Below, one piece after another: positions 33,747 through 43,015 of a stretch of DNA of 64,000 bases; positions within the stretch are counted from its first letter, which is position 1; the number at the start of each line of letters is the position of its first letter. The position numbers and the translations under genes are program-made. The notes beneath the pieces were generated by a model, which worked only from the letters and a program-made list of their open reading frames with translations, had not been told where the DNA came from and ran no database searches. The stretch spans positions 155,354-219,353 of the forward strand of contig NZ_MUJK01000009.1 in assembly GCF_002906155.1 (NCBI RefSeq), written 5' to 3'. The DNA comes from Pseudomonas laurylsulfativorans (GTDB lineage Bacteria > Pseudomonadota > Gammaproteobacteria > Pseudomonadales > Pseudomonadaceae).

Positions 33747-36197
33747 ATGACTCAAGAACCACTTGTTCGCGAAGCAGAGGTGGCCGCATTCCGCGACGCC
33801 GTCTTGACCAAACTCACTTATGCAGTGGGTAAAGACCCGGATCACGCCTTCGACCATGACTGGTTCGAAGCTATTGCCTTGGCCGCGCGGGACCACATGG
33901 TCGAGCACTGGATGGACCACACGCGACAGATCTACCGCAAAGGTCAGAAGCGCGTTTATTACCTCTCCCTGGAATTTCTCATCGGTCGCCTGCTGTTCGA
34001 CAGCTTGAGCAACCTCGGCCTGCTCGACGTGGCTCGCGAAGCCCTGACCGAGCTCGGTGTCGACCTTGAGCGCATCCGCTTGCTGGAGCCCGATGCGGCC
34101 TTGGGCAACGGCGGCCTTGGGCGTCTGGCGGCGTGTTTCCTGGAAAGCATGTCGACCCTCGGCATCGCTGCTCATGGCTACGGCATCCGTTATGAGCACG
34201 GGTTGTTCCGTCAGGCGATTGTCGACGGCTGGCAGCAGGAGCAGACCGAGCACTGGCTGGATTTCGGCAACCCGTGGGAGTTCGAGCGGCCGGAGGTGGT
34301 GTACCCGATCGGCTTTGGCGGCGGTGTTGAAACCGTGACCGATGAAAGCGGCAAGTCCAGGCAAGTCTGGCACCCGGCGGAAACCGTTCGGGCCATTGCC
34401 TACGACACGCCGGTGGTCGGCTGGCGCGGGGCGAGCGTCAACACGCTGCGCCTGTGGCGTGCCCGGGCCATGGAAGATCTGCATCTGGAGCGTTTCAACG
34501 CTGGCGACCACCTGGGCGCCGTGGCCGAAGTGGCCCGGGCCGAGAGCATCTCCAGGGTTCTGTATCCGGCGGACAGTACCGAGGCTGGCCAGGAGTTGCG
34601 CCTGCGCCAGGAGTATTTCTTCGTCGCCGCCTCATTGCAGGATCTGCTGCGTCGCCATCGCAACATGCACACCTCGGTGCTGACCCTGGGCGATCACGCT
34701 TCGATCCAGCTCAACGACACTCACCCCTCGATTGCCGTGGCTGAACTGATGCGGCAACTGGTCGACGTCTATGACGTGGCGTGGGATGCGGCGTGGCAGG
34801 TCACCGTCGATACGTTGTCCTACACCAACCACACATTGCTGCCCGAAGCGCTGGAAACCTGGCCGGTCGGCTTGATGGAGCGCATGCTGCCGCGGCACAT
34901 GCAGATCATTTACCTGATCAACGCCCAGCACATCGACTCCTTGCGAGCCAAGGGCATTCACGACTTCGACGTGCTGCGCGCGGTGTCGCTGATCGAAGAA
35001 GACAACGGTCGTCGGGTGCGCATGGGTAACCTGGCGTTTCTCGGTTCCCACAGCATCAACGGCGTGTCCGGGCTGCACACGCAACTGATGCGCCAAACGG
35101 TGTTCTCCGAACTGCACAAGCTCTACCCGGATCGCATCAACAACAAGACCAACGGCATCACCTTCCGCCGCTGGCTGTACCAGGCCAACCCCGAGCTGAC
35201 CTCGATGCTGGTCGATACCCTGGGCCCCGAGGTGCTGGACAACCCGGAAGAGCGTTTGCTCGCCCTCGAACCGTTCGCCGAGAAAAACACGTTCCGCAAG
35301 GCGTTCGCCGAGCAACGGCTGCACAGCAAGAAAGCCCTGGCGTACCTGATCCATGAGCGGCTGGGCGTGGCGGTCAACCCGGCGGCGATGTTCGACGTGC
35401 AGGTCAAGCGGATCCACGAATACAAACGCCAGTTGCTCAACCTGATGCACACCGTGGCGTTGTACCAGGCGATCCGCGCGGAGCCCGAAATCGACTGGGT
35501 GCCACGGGTGAAAATCTTCGCCGGCAAGGCAGCCGCGAGTTATCACCAGGCCAAGCTGATCATCAAGCTGACCAATGACATTGCCAGGGTGGTGAACAAC
35601 GACCCTACCGTGCGTGGCTTGCTCAAAGTGGTGTTCCTGCCCAACTACAACGTCAGTCTGGCGGAGAGCATCATTCCGGCGGCGGATTTGTCCGAGCAGA
35701 TCTCCACCGCCGGTTTCGAAGCCTCAGGCACCAGCAACATGAAATTCGGCCTGAACGGCGCGTTGACCATCGGCACCCTGGACGGGGCCAACGTGGAAAT
35801 GTGCGATCGTATCGGCGCCGAGCACATGTTCATCTTCGGCCTCAGTGCGCAGCAGGTGGAAGCGCGCAAGCAGAACCATGAGTTCAGTGCGGCCCCGGAC
35901 ATTGCCGCGTCCCATCGTTTGAACGATGTGCTGCAAGCGATCCGTGGCGGGGTGTTCTCGCCGGATGATCCGTCCCGTTACACCGGCCTGATCGATTCGC
36001 TGGTGGATTACGACCGTTTCCTGGTCTGCGCCGATTTCGATTCGTACTGGAGTGCGCAGATGCGCGTCGAAGCCCATTGGCACGACTCGAAAGAATGGTG
36101 GCGTTCAGCGGTGTTGAACACGGCGCGGATGGGCTGGTTCTCGTCGGACCGGACCATTCGCGAGTACGCCACGGAGATCTGGAAGGCACTGGAGTAG
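33747..36197 (+). CDS. glgP: Glycogen/maltodextrin phosphorylase
   Basis: This PLP-dependent cytoplasmic enzyme releases glucose-1-phosphate from alpha-glucans. The 816 residues include YYLSLEFLIGRLL, AALGNGGLGRLAACFLES, VKRIHEYKRQLLN and the PLP-lysine signature EASGTSNMKFGLNG. Length and motifs fit the family closely. GAGG lies about ten bases before the ATG. No other glycogen gene is in the window, so it appears to be an isolated transcription unit, bordered by a REP pair downstream. Confidence 0.96.
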   Translation: MTQEPLVREAEVAAFRDAVLTKLTYAVGKDPDHAFDHDWFEAIALAARDHMVEHWMDHTRQIYRKGQKRVYYLSLEFLIGRLLFDSLSNLGLLDVAREALTELGVDLERIRLLEPDAALGNGGLGRLAACFLESMSTLGIAAHGYGIRYEHGLFRQAIVDGWQQEQTEHWLDFGNPWEFERPEVVYPIGFGGGVETVTDESGKSRQVWHPAETVRAIAYDTPVVGWRGASVNTLRLWRARAMEDLHLERFNAGDHLGAVAEVARAESISRVLYPADSTEAGQELRLRQEYFFVAASLQDLLRRHRNMHTSVLTLGDHASIQLNDTHPSIAVAELMRQLVDVYDVAWDAAWQVTVDTLSYTNHTLLPEALETWPVGLMERMLPRHMQIIYLINAQHIDSLRAKGIHDFDVLRAVSLIEEDNGRRVRMGNLAFLGSHSINGVSGLHTQLMRQTVFSELHKLYPDRINNKTNGITFRRWLYQANPELTSMLVDTLGPEVLDNPEERLLALEPFAEKNTFRKAFAEQRLHSKKALAYLIHERLGVAVNPAAMFDVQVKRIHEYKRQLLNLMHTVALYQAIRAEPEIDWVPRVKIFAGKAAASYHQAKLIIKLTNDIARVVNNDPTVRGLLKVVFLPNYNVSLAESIIPAADLSEQISTAGFEASGTSNMKFGLNGALTIGTLDGANVEMCDRIGAEHMFIFGLSAQQVEARKQNHEFSAAPDIAASHRLNDVLQAIRGGVFSPDDPSRYTGLIDSLVDYDRFLVCADFDSYWSAQMRVEAHWHDSKEWWRSAVLNTARMGWFSSDRTIREYATEIWKALE

Positions 36198-36239
36198 TTT
36201 TACGCCTTGGTCGATATACTAAGCGCCACCTCCACCCCT

Positions 36240-36329
36240 TGTGGGAGCGGGCTTGCTCGCGAAAGCGGACTGACATTCACAATCAATGGTGAATGTGATG
36301 CCCTCTTCGCGAGCAAGCCCGCTCCCACA
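36240..36329. repeat. REP pair, GCGAGC/GCTCGC type
   Basis: GTGGGAGCGGGCTTGCTCGC and its near-complement face each other. The middle also holds TCACATTCAC-like inverted sequence (ACATTCAC ... GTGAATGT), so the whole 90 bp can fold into one long hairpin. Confidence 0.9.
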
Positions 36330-36434
36330 TTGGGTTTGTGGTGCACTGGATTCCGGGTGTCTGGCCACTAGACTGAACCAGACGCTGTACCACCCGGACT
36401 TGCCTCATGATGGGGCCGCCTAGGGATATCAACC

Positions 36435-39400
36435 ATGCAATGGATTTTCATGCTGATCGGGCTGGTGCTCGGCTGGATACTCGACGAGTCATTCAGCGAT
36501 GCACTGCTGGGCGCATTACTCGGGTTGGGTATCGGCCAAGCCCTTCGCTTGGCTCGCATGGACTCGCAGGCTGTCGAACAGCAGCGCTTGCTGGAACAGG
36601 CGCAAGTTGCGTTGCAAGCGGTCGAGCAACGACTGGCCCTGCTCGAAGCATCGGGCGTCAAGGCGCCGGAAACCCGTGAACCGCTTGTCTCACCTGAAAC
36701 CCTCCTCGATGAAGCCCCTGCCACAGCCCCGGAATTGATCTGGGAACTGCCGCCTGAACTCGAACCACTCCCCGCTGCGACCAGCGAAATCATTCGTCCG
36801 ACTGCTGATGCCTGGAAACCCGAGACGAGCGCTTGGGATGCACAACCGCCTGTCACACCGCGTAGCCCAAACCTCATCGACCGCGCCATCAGCCGTGCCC
36901 GCGCCTGGCTGTTCGGCGGCAATACCGTGTTGCGGGTAGGCGTGGTGTTGCTGTTCCTCGGCCTGGCCTTTTTGCTGCGCTATGCCACCGAAGGCGTGGT
37001 GGTGCCGCTTGAGTTGCGCTACGCAGGCGTTGCGGCGGCTGCCTTGGGGTTGCTCGGATTGGGTTGGTGGTTGCGAGCCCGCAACAGCAGTTACGCGCTG
37101 ATCCTGCAGGGCACCGGGATCGCCGTGTTGTACCTGACGGTGTTTGCCGCGATGCGTCTGCATCCGTTGCTCGATCCCTCGGCGGCGTTTGGCCTGCTGG
37201 TGGCGGTGACGGTCTGTTCGGCGATTCTCGCCATTACCCAGGACTCCCTGGGGTTGGCCGCCGCTGCCGCGTTGGGCGGATTCGCCGCGCCCATCCTGGC
37301 CTCCACCGGCGCCGGCAGCCACGTCGCGCTGTTCAGCTATTTCATCTTGCTCAACGCCGGCATCCTGGCCATCGCCTGGTTCAAGGCCTGGCGGTTGTTG
37401 AATGTCATCGGTTTCACCGGCACCTTCGGCATCGGTTTCGCCTGGGGTTTGCGCTCCTACTCGCCGGAGTTGCTGTGGAGCACCGAGCCGTTTCTGATTG
37501 CGTTTTTCCTGATGTACCTGGTCATTGGTCTGCTGTACGCCCGGCGCAAACTGATGCAGATGAGCGATGCACCGCAACAGAGCAATCGCCAGGCGCTACT
37601 GCAGTGGTCGGCGCGCAACGGGGACTATGTCGACGGCACGCTGCTGTTCGGCCCGCCACTGGTGGGTTTCGGCTTGCAGTTCACACTGGTGCAGCATCTG
37701 GAGTTCGCTGCGGCGTTCAGTGCCTTGGCGCTGGGCATGATTTACATGGGGCTCGCCCGTTGGCTGATGGCCGGGCGCACCCTGTTGCTGGGGGAAACCT
37801 GCCTGGCGTTGGGGGTGATCTTCGCCAGCCTGGCGATTCCTTTGGGGCTCGATGCACGCTGGACAACGGCAGCGTGGGCGGTGGAAGGCGCGGGGATCTT
37901 CTGGCTCGGTCTGCGTCAGCAAAGACCCTTGGCCCGGGCCTTTGCCTTGCTCCTGCAATTGGGTTCGGCATTGACGTTTCTCAGCGAGTTGCACGGCAGC
38001 GAGAGCAGTCTGCTCGGCGGTGTACCGCTAGGCGCGCTGTTGGTGGGCGTCGCGTTGCTGTTTAGCTTCTACCAGTTGCGGAAAGCCTTGCCGGAACAGA
38101 TCAGGCCTTGGGAACTGAAAGGCCTGCCGGTATTGGCTTGCCTCGGGCTGGCGTTTCTCTATTTGCTGGCGCCGCTGTTCTTCTTCAGCCACGGCACGGT
38201 GATCAGTTGGGGATTGGCCGGGGCGCTGACGTTGCGGGTTGGCTTGTACTTGCGATCGCGCACCTTCGTGTTCACCGCGCTCGCTGTGCAACTGTTGGCT
38301 GGCGCGTTGTTCCTGTCGACGGGGCCGCTGTTCAGTGAAGGGCTCAATCCCTTGGCCCATGCCGGATTCTGGGCGCCGCTGGTGTTGGGGCTGGCGGCGA
38401 TGGTCGGAGCCTGGCGTTTGCAGATTGGACATTCGCTCGCAGCGTTAGAAGGGTTGCGTCTGTTGCGATTGTCCCAGGCGTTGCTGGTGTGGGGCGCAGG
38501 CTGGTGGGCGTTGGCCTGGGTCATCGAAGTGCTGCATTTTGCGTCGTTGCCGATGCAGGCGACTTTGTTGCTGGGCATCGCTGCCGCGAGTGTTGCTCTG
38601 TGGGCGGTGTTGGCGCTACGCCTGAAATGGCCGTCACTGGGCGTGCTCTGCACGGCGTTGATTCCCGTTGCAGCACTGGTGCTGCTGGCGGCCTGGCACT
38701 CGCGTTATCACCCGGCGGCCAACGTCGGCTGGCTGGCGTGGGCCGCCGTGTTCGTCGTGCATTTCATCTCCCTGCGGCGCTTGGCCCCCCTGTTGCCGGC
38801 ACGTGTGACGAGCGTCGCCCATGTGCTCGGCTGTTGGCTATTGATGGGTGTGCTGGCTCTGGAGCTGCGTTACGCCTTGCTGGTGTTGTCCGAGCAATAC
38901 AACGCCTGGCGCTGGTTGGGTTGGGCGATTCTGCCAAGTCTGTACCTGGTGCTGATGGCAGCACCTCGCGCGTGGCCTTGGCCAGTGTCGGCGTATCCAC
39001 GCGAGTACCGCGTATACGCCGCCGCGCCGCTGGCGTTGTTGATGATCGGCTGGTTCTGGCTGGCGAGTGTCGCCAGTGACGGCAACGCCGAGCCGCTGCC
39101 CTACGTGCCATTGATCAACCCGCTGGAGCTGGGCCTGTTGTTTGCGTTGTTCGGCGTCTATGTCTGGTCCCGCAGCGCCATGACACAACTGGCGGTCCGC
39201 AAGGATTACACCGCCATCGCCACGCAAGGGGTCGCAGGTGCCTCGCTGTTCGTGTTCTTTACCGCGCTGGTGATGCGCACGGCGCACCACTGGAGCGGGG
39301 TGCCGTTCGAGCTGGATCCGTTGCTGGAATCGATGCGGGTGCAAGCGGGCCTTTCCATCGTCTGGACCTTGATGGCCCTGAGCCTGATGATCGGCGGCCA

Positions 39401-39638
39401 TTTGCGTCGACGCCGCGAAGTCTGGCTGATCGGCGCCGCCTTGATTGGCGTGGTCGTGGCCAAGCTGTTCTTTGTCGAGCTGAGTAACCGCGGCGGGCTG
39501 GCGCGGATCGTGTCGTTTATTGGCGTCGGCGTGTTGCTGCTGGTGGTGGGCTATTTCGCCCCGCTGCCGCCCAAACGCGCCGAAGCTGTGCCGGATACCG
39601 GCAACCCGATCGCGGAATCCGAAGGAGTGTCGTCTTGA
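36435..39638 (+). CDS. DUF2339 family polytopic membrane protein
   Basis: This 1067-residue inner-membrane protein has one N-terminal helix, a coiled coil (about 40-75, QAVEQQRLLEQAQVALQAVE), a Pro/Glu-rich linker to about 155, then some 25 or more hydrophobic segments starting with NTVLRVGVVLLFLGLAFLLR. It matches DUF2339, whose members are very large membrane proteins of unknown function. The stop overlaps the next gene by four bases; DUF2339 and DUF3999 therefore form a two-gene unit and probably a complex or pathway. Transport or envelope roles are guesses. Confidence 0.85.
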   Translation: MQWIFMLIGLVLGWILDESFSDALLGALLGLGIGQALRLARMDSQAVEQQRLLEQAQVALQAVEQRLALLEASGVKAPETREPLVSPETLLDEAPATAPELIWELPPELEPLPAATSEIIRPTADAWKPETSAWDAQPPVTPRSPNLIDRAISRARAWLFGGNTVLRVGVVLLFLGLAFLLRYATEGVVVPLELRYAGVAAAALGLLGLGWWLRARNSSYALILQGTGIAVLYLTVFAAMRLHPLLDPSAAFGLLVAVTVCSAILAITQDSLGLAAAAALGGFAAPILASTGAGSHVALFSYFILLNAGILAIAWFKAWRLLNVIGFTGTFGIGFAWGLRSYSPELLWSTEPFLIAFFLMYLVIGLLYARRKLMQMSDAPQQSNRQALLQWSARNGDYVDGTLLFGPPLVGFGLQFTLVQHLEFAAAFSALALGMIYMGLARWLMAGRTLLLGETCLALGVIFASLAIPLGLDARWTTAAWAVEGAGIFWLGLRQQRPLARAFALLLQLGSALTFLSELHGSESSLLGGVPLGALLVGVALLFSFYQLRKALPEQIRPWELKGLPVLACLGLAFLYLLAPLFFFSHGTVISWGLAGALTLRVGLYLRSRTFVFTALAVQLLAGALFLSTGPLFSEGLNPLAHAGFWAPLVLGLAAMVGAWRLQIGHSLAALEGLRLLRLSQALLVWGAGWWALAWVIEVLHFASLPMQATLLLGIAAASVALWAVLALRLKWPSLGVLCTALIPVAALVLLAAWHSRYHPAANVGWLAWAAVFVVHFISLRRLAPLLPARVTSVAHVLGCWLLMGVLALELRYALLVLSEQYNAWRWLGWAILPSLYLVLMAAPRAWPWPVSAYPREYRVYAAAPLALLMIGWFWLASVASDGNAEPLPYVPLINPLELGLLFALFGVYVWSRSAMTQLAVRKDYTAIATQGVAGASLFVFFTALVMRTAHHWSGVPFELDPLLESMRVQAGLSIVWTLMALSLMIGGHLRRRREVWLIGAALIGVVVAKLFFVELSNRGGLARIVSFIGVGVLLLVVGYFAPLPPKRAEAVPDTGNPIAESEGVSS

Positions 39639-41008
39639 GTCAGAAGCTGAACCTGGGTTGGCTGGGCGCTGTTGCCATGGGTGTGGTGTTGTCGGTGGCT
39701 GCCCAGGAAAAACCGGCGGACTTCACCACCCAAGTGCCCTTGTCGGTAGCGGGCGAAGGCCCTTGGTATCGCCTTGAGCTGCCCCTGAGTGTGCAACTGA
39801 ATGCACGGCAGGCTGATCTGAGCGATGTGCGTGTGTTCAATGCCGTGGGCGATGTCCAGGCGTATGCCTTGGCCCGGGAGGCGGCGCAGAGCAGTGAAAC
39901 TCGCACCTTGACCGAGGTGAAATGGTTTCCGTTGTACAGCTCGGTGGACGCCACCGAAACCGCGCCGAGCGTGCGTGTGCAATCGAGCGCCAACGGCACC
40001 TTGGTCGAGGTACAACCCTCGAGCCAACTGGAGGCGGGAGAGGAGGAGTTGCGCGGCTGGCTGCTCGATGCTTCTGCGATCAAGGCGCCGTTGCAGCAGT
40101 TGATTCTCGACTGGACCAGCGAGCTCGACGGCTTCCAGCGCTTCACCCTCGAAGCCAGCGACGATTTGCAGCATTGGCAGTCCTGGGGCGAAGGACAGGT
40201 GGCGCGCCTGAGCTTTTCTGACGAGCGGGTCGAACAGCATGAAGTCGGCCTGCCAGGCCAGTCGGCGCGCTACTTGCGGTTGCTGTGGATTACCCCGCAT
40301 TCGGCACCGACACTGACTTCGGCGCAACTGCAGAGCGCCAGCACCCGCAGCCTGCCGCTGCCGTTGGTCTGGTCCCAGGCATTGGCTGGCAGCAGCGTGA
40401 AGGCGGGTGAATACACCTGGCAGTTGCCGATGGGGCTGAATGTCGAGCGGGTGCAGGTCGAGTTGAGCCAGCCCAACAGCCTGGCGCCGGTGAGCCTGGC
40501 CGGTCGGCGCGACAGCAGCCTGCCATGGCAGCCGTTGGGTAGCGGTTTGCTCTATCGCCTGTCCCAAAACGGTCAGGACGTGGTGCAAAACGAATTGCCG
40601 CTGTCAGGGCAAATCGTCCAGCAATTGAAACTGACCGTGGACGAGCGTGGCGGCGGCCTGGGTGATCAGGCGCCGACGCTGAAGTTTGCCGTGCGCGCCA
40701 CGCAACTGGTGTTCCTGGCGCGTGGACCAGGGCCATACACGCTGGTCGTGGGGAATGCGACGGCAAAGGCGGCGAACTTGCCGCTGTCGACACTGATTCC
40801 CGATTACAGCCCGGCGAAGCTCGCGACCCTGGGCCGGGCCATGGTGGATGTCGGGGTGGTGGCTACGCAGCCGTCGACAGGCGCCACGTCTGCGCCGATC
40901 GATACCAACTGGAAGAAATTCGGGTTGTGGGCGGTGTTGTTGCTCTGCGTGGTGTTCCTGGTGGCGATGGCGTTCAGTTTGCTGCGCAAGCCCTCTGCCA
41001 AATCCTGA
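39635..41008 (+). CDS. DUF3999 family exported protein
   Basis: This 457-residue protein starts with TTG at 39635, seven bases after GAAGGAG and overlapping the DUF2339 stop. It has a signal peptide (LGWLGAVAMGVVLSVAAQE), a large periplasmic beta-rich region (YRLELPLSVQLNARQADLSD, FQRFTLEASDDLQHWQSW, ARYLRLLW) and one C-terminal membrane helix (about 430-450, FGLWAVLLLCVVFLVAMAFS). The middle blocks resemble discoidin-type carbohydrate-binding folds (inference). Function unknown. It ends shortly before a REP pair. Confidence 0.85.
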   Translation: MSQKLNLGWLGAVAMGVVLSVAAQEKPADFTTQVPLSVAGEGPWYRLELPLSVQLNARQADLSDVRVFNAVGDVQAYALAREAAQSSETRTLTEVKWFPLYSSVDATETAPSVRVQSSANGTLVEVQPSSQLEAGEEELRGWLLDASAIKAPLQQLILDWTSELDGFQRFTLEASDDLQHWQSWGEGQVARLSFSDERVEQHEVGLPGQSARYLRLLWITPHSAPTLTSAQLQSASTRSLPLPLVWSQALAGSSVKAGEYTWQLPMGLNVERVQVELSQPNSLAPVSLAGRRDSSLPWQPLGSGLLYRLSQNGQDVVQNELPLSGQIVQQLKLTVDERGGGLGDQAPTLKFAVRATQLVFLARGPGPYTLVVGNATAKAANLPLSTLIPDYSPAKLATLGRAMVDVGVVATQPSTGATSAPIDTNWKKFGLWAVLLLCVVFLVAMAFSLLRKPSAKS

Positions 41009-41028
41009 CCGTGGGTGCTGCGCACCCA

Positions 41029-41094
41029 ATCGCGAGCAGGCTCGCTCCCACAGTTGGAACGCGTACCCTTGTGGGAGCGAGCCTGCTCGCGAAA
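41029..41094. repeat. REP pair, GCGAGC/GCTCGC type
   Basis: The cores ATCGCGAGCAGGCTCGCTCC and GTGGGAGCGAGCCTGCTCGC are only about 19 bp apart. The pair lies just after the DUF3999 gene. Confidence 0.9.
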
Positions 41095-41281
41095 GCGGTC
41101 GCCCAGTCAATAAAAATGCCGAAATGACCTCTGTTCGCAAGCTCACATCCAGCCCATTTCCATCTACGCTCAACCCCGCGCATGAACTCTCTTCGGTCGA
41201 TCACGTCTGATAGGAGGAAATGCGCCCCGACTCGCGTTAAACTGCGCGGGTTTTTAGCCCCCCATTCCTCCGGAGCCTTCC

Positions 41282-42292
41282 ATGTCCCGCGTTACCTTGA
41301 GTCGCTATTTGATTGAGCAGACCCGCAGCAACAACACTCCTGCCGATCTGCGCTTCCTGATCGAAGTGGTGGCGCGTGCCTGCAAGGAGATCAACCACGC
41401 CGTGTCCAAAGGCGCCCTGGGTGGCGTTCTGGGCAGCATGGGCACCGAAAACGTCCAGGGCGAAGTGCAGAAGAAGCTCGACGTGATCTCCAACGAGATC
41501 CTGCTCGAAGCCAACGAATGGGGCGGTCACCTGGCCGGCATGGCGTCCGAAGAAATGGACAACGCCTACCAGATCCCGGGCAAATACCCGAAAGGCGCGT
41601 ACCTGCTGGTATTCGACCCGCTGGACGGTTCGTCGAACATCGACATCAACGCCCCGGTCGGCACTATCTTCTCGGTGCTGCGTTGCCCGAACGAATACCT
41701 GAGCCAGAACGAGCCTTTGAATGAAAAGGCCTTCCTGCAGCCAGGCACCCAGCAAGTCGCCGCCGGTTACGCGATCTACGGTCCACAGACCATGTTGATC
41801 CTGACCCTGGGCGATGGCGTGAAGGGCTTCACCCTGGACCGTGAAATGGGCAGCTTCGTCCTGACCCACGAAAACATCACCATTCCTGAGTCCACCCAGG
41901 AATTCGCCATCAACATGTCCAACCAGCGTCACTGGGAAGCCCCGGTACAGCGCTACGTCGGCGAATTGCTGGCAGGCGAAGAAGGCCCTCTGAAAAAGAA
42001 CTACAACATGCGCTGGGTTGCCGCGATGGTGGCCGACGTGCACCGCATCCTGACCCGTGGTGGCCTGTTCATGTACCCACGCGACAGCCGCGAGCCTTTC
42101 AAGCCAGGCAAACTGCGCCTGATGTACGAAGCCAACCCGATGTCGTTCCTGGTGGAACAGGCGGGCGGCGCGTCCACCGACGGTCACCAGCGCATCCTCG
42201 ACATCCAGCCGGAAGGCCTGCACCAGCGTGTTGCGGTGTTCCTCGGTTCGAAAGAAGAAGTAGCCCGCGCTACGGCGTACCACAAGGAGTAA
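41282..42292 (+). CDS. fbp: Fructose-1,6-bisphosphatase class I
   Basis: Fbp hydrolyses fructose-1,6-bisphosphate in gluconeogenesis. The 336 residues have the metal site VFDPLDGSSNIDINAPVGTI and a substrate loop near RYVGELLAGEEG; the C-terminal GGASTDGHQRILDI is typical. CGGAG lies seven to eight bases before the ATG. It is followed after three bases by a DUF924 gene, so the two are likely co-transcribed. Confidence 0.97.
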   Translation: MSRVTLSRYLIEQTRSNNTPADLRFLIEVVARACKEINHAVSKGALGGVLGSMGTENVQGEVQKKLDVISNEILLEANEWGGHLAGMASEEMDNAYQIPGKYPKGAYLLVFDPLDGSSNIDINAPVGTIFSVLRCPNEYLSQNEPLNEKAFLQPGTQQVAAGYAIYGPQTMLILTLGDGVKGFTLDREMGSFVLTHENITIPESTQEFAINMSNQRHWEAPVQRYVGELLAGEEGPLKKNYNMRWVAAMVADVHRILTRGGLFMYPRDSREPFKPGKLRLMYEANPMSFLVEQAGGASTDGHQRILDIQPEGLHQRVAVFLGSKEEVARATAYHKE

Positions 42293-42295
42293 GCC

Positions 42296-42898
42296 ATGAC
42301 CGCGCCCTGGCAGCCGTTGCTGGATTGGTGGTTCGGGAGTTCCGGGTCAGCAAGCGAAGTGGCGGCGCAGAAGGGCAAGTTGTGGTTCGGCAAGCGCGAC
42401 AGCCAGGACCTCGAAGCGCGTGAGCGTTTCGGGGACTGGACCGAGCAGGCACTGGCCGGCGGATTGACCGAGTGGATGCAACGTCCCGAAGGTTGGCTGG
42501 CCCTGGTGTTGTTACTCGATCAAATCCCGCGAATGATCTTTCGCGATACTCCAAAAGCATTCTCCGGCGATTCCCGTGCACAGAAACGGGTAGCCCAAGG
42601 TATTGCGGCGGATTTCGACCGGCAGTTACAGCCGATCCAGCGGGTGTTCATCTACCTGGTGTTCGAGCACAGCGAAGAACTCGCTGTGCAGAACGAAGGT
42701 GTCTCGCGCTATATCGAATTGGTGGCGCAGCAGCCGGAGGTTGATCAGGCGCTGTTCGCCGATTACCTGGATTACGCCGAGCGGCATCAGAGGGTGATTG
42801 CGCAGTTTGGGCGGTTTCCCCATCGCAATGCGGTGTTGGGAAGGGAGTCGACGGCTGAGGAGTTGGTGTTTCTCTCCAAGCCGGGTTCTCGGTTCTGA
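42296..42898 (+). CDS. DUF924 family protein
   Basis: This 200-residue soluble, mostly helical protein has the DUF924 landmarks: WFG near the N-terminus, LALVLLLDQIPRMIFRDTPK, FIYLVFEHSEELAVQNEGV and the C-terminal FGRFPHRNAVLGRESTAEE. The fold is TPR-like and the function unknown. The AAGGAG at the end of fbp serves as its ribosome site. Confidence 0.9.
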   Translation: MTAPWQPLLDWWFGSSGSASEVAAQKGKLWFGKRDSQDLEARERFGDWTEQALAGGLTEWMQRPEGWLALVLLLDQIPRMIFRDTPKAFSGDSRAQKRVAQGIAADFDRQLQPIQRVFIYLVFEHSEELAVQNEGVSRYIELVAQQPEVDQALFADYLDYAERHQRVIAQFGRFPHRNAVLGRESTAEELVFLSKPGSRF

Positions 42899-42921
42899 TT
42901 TTTCGTTGTTGATGATGCCGC

Positions 42922-42999
42922 CATCGCTGGCAAGCCAGCTCCTACAGGGATCTTTGTCGCACTGGAGATCTACTGCAGGAGCTGGCTTGCCAGCGATGG
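42922..42999. repeat. REP pair, GGCTTGCC type
   Basis: The cores CATCGCTGGCAAGCCAGCTC and CAGGAGCTGGCTTGCCAGCG are separated by about 25 bp, between DUF924 and the convergent chemoreceptor gene. Confidence 0.9.
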
Positions 43000-43015
43000 G
43001 GCGCGCAAGAGCGCC

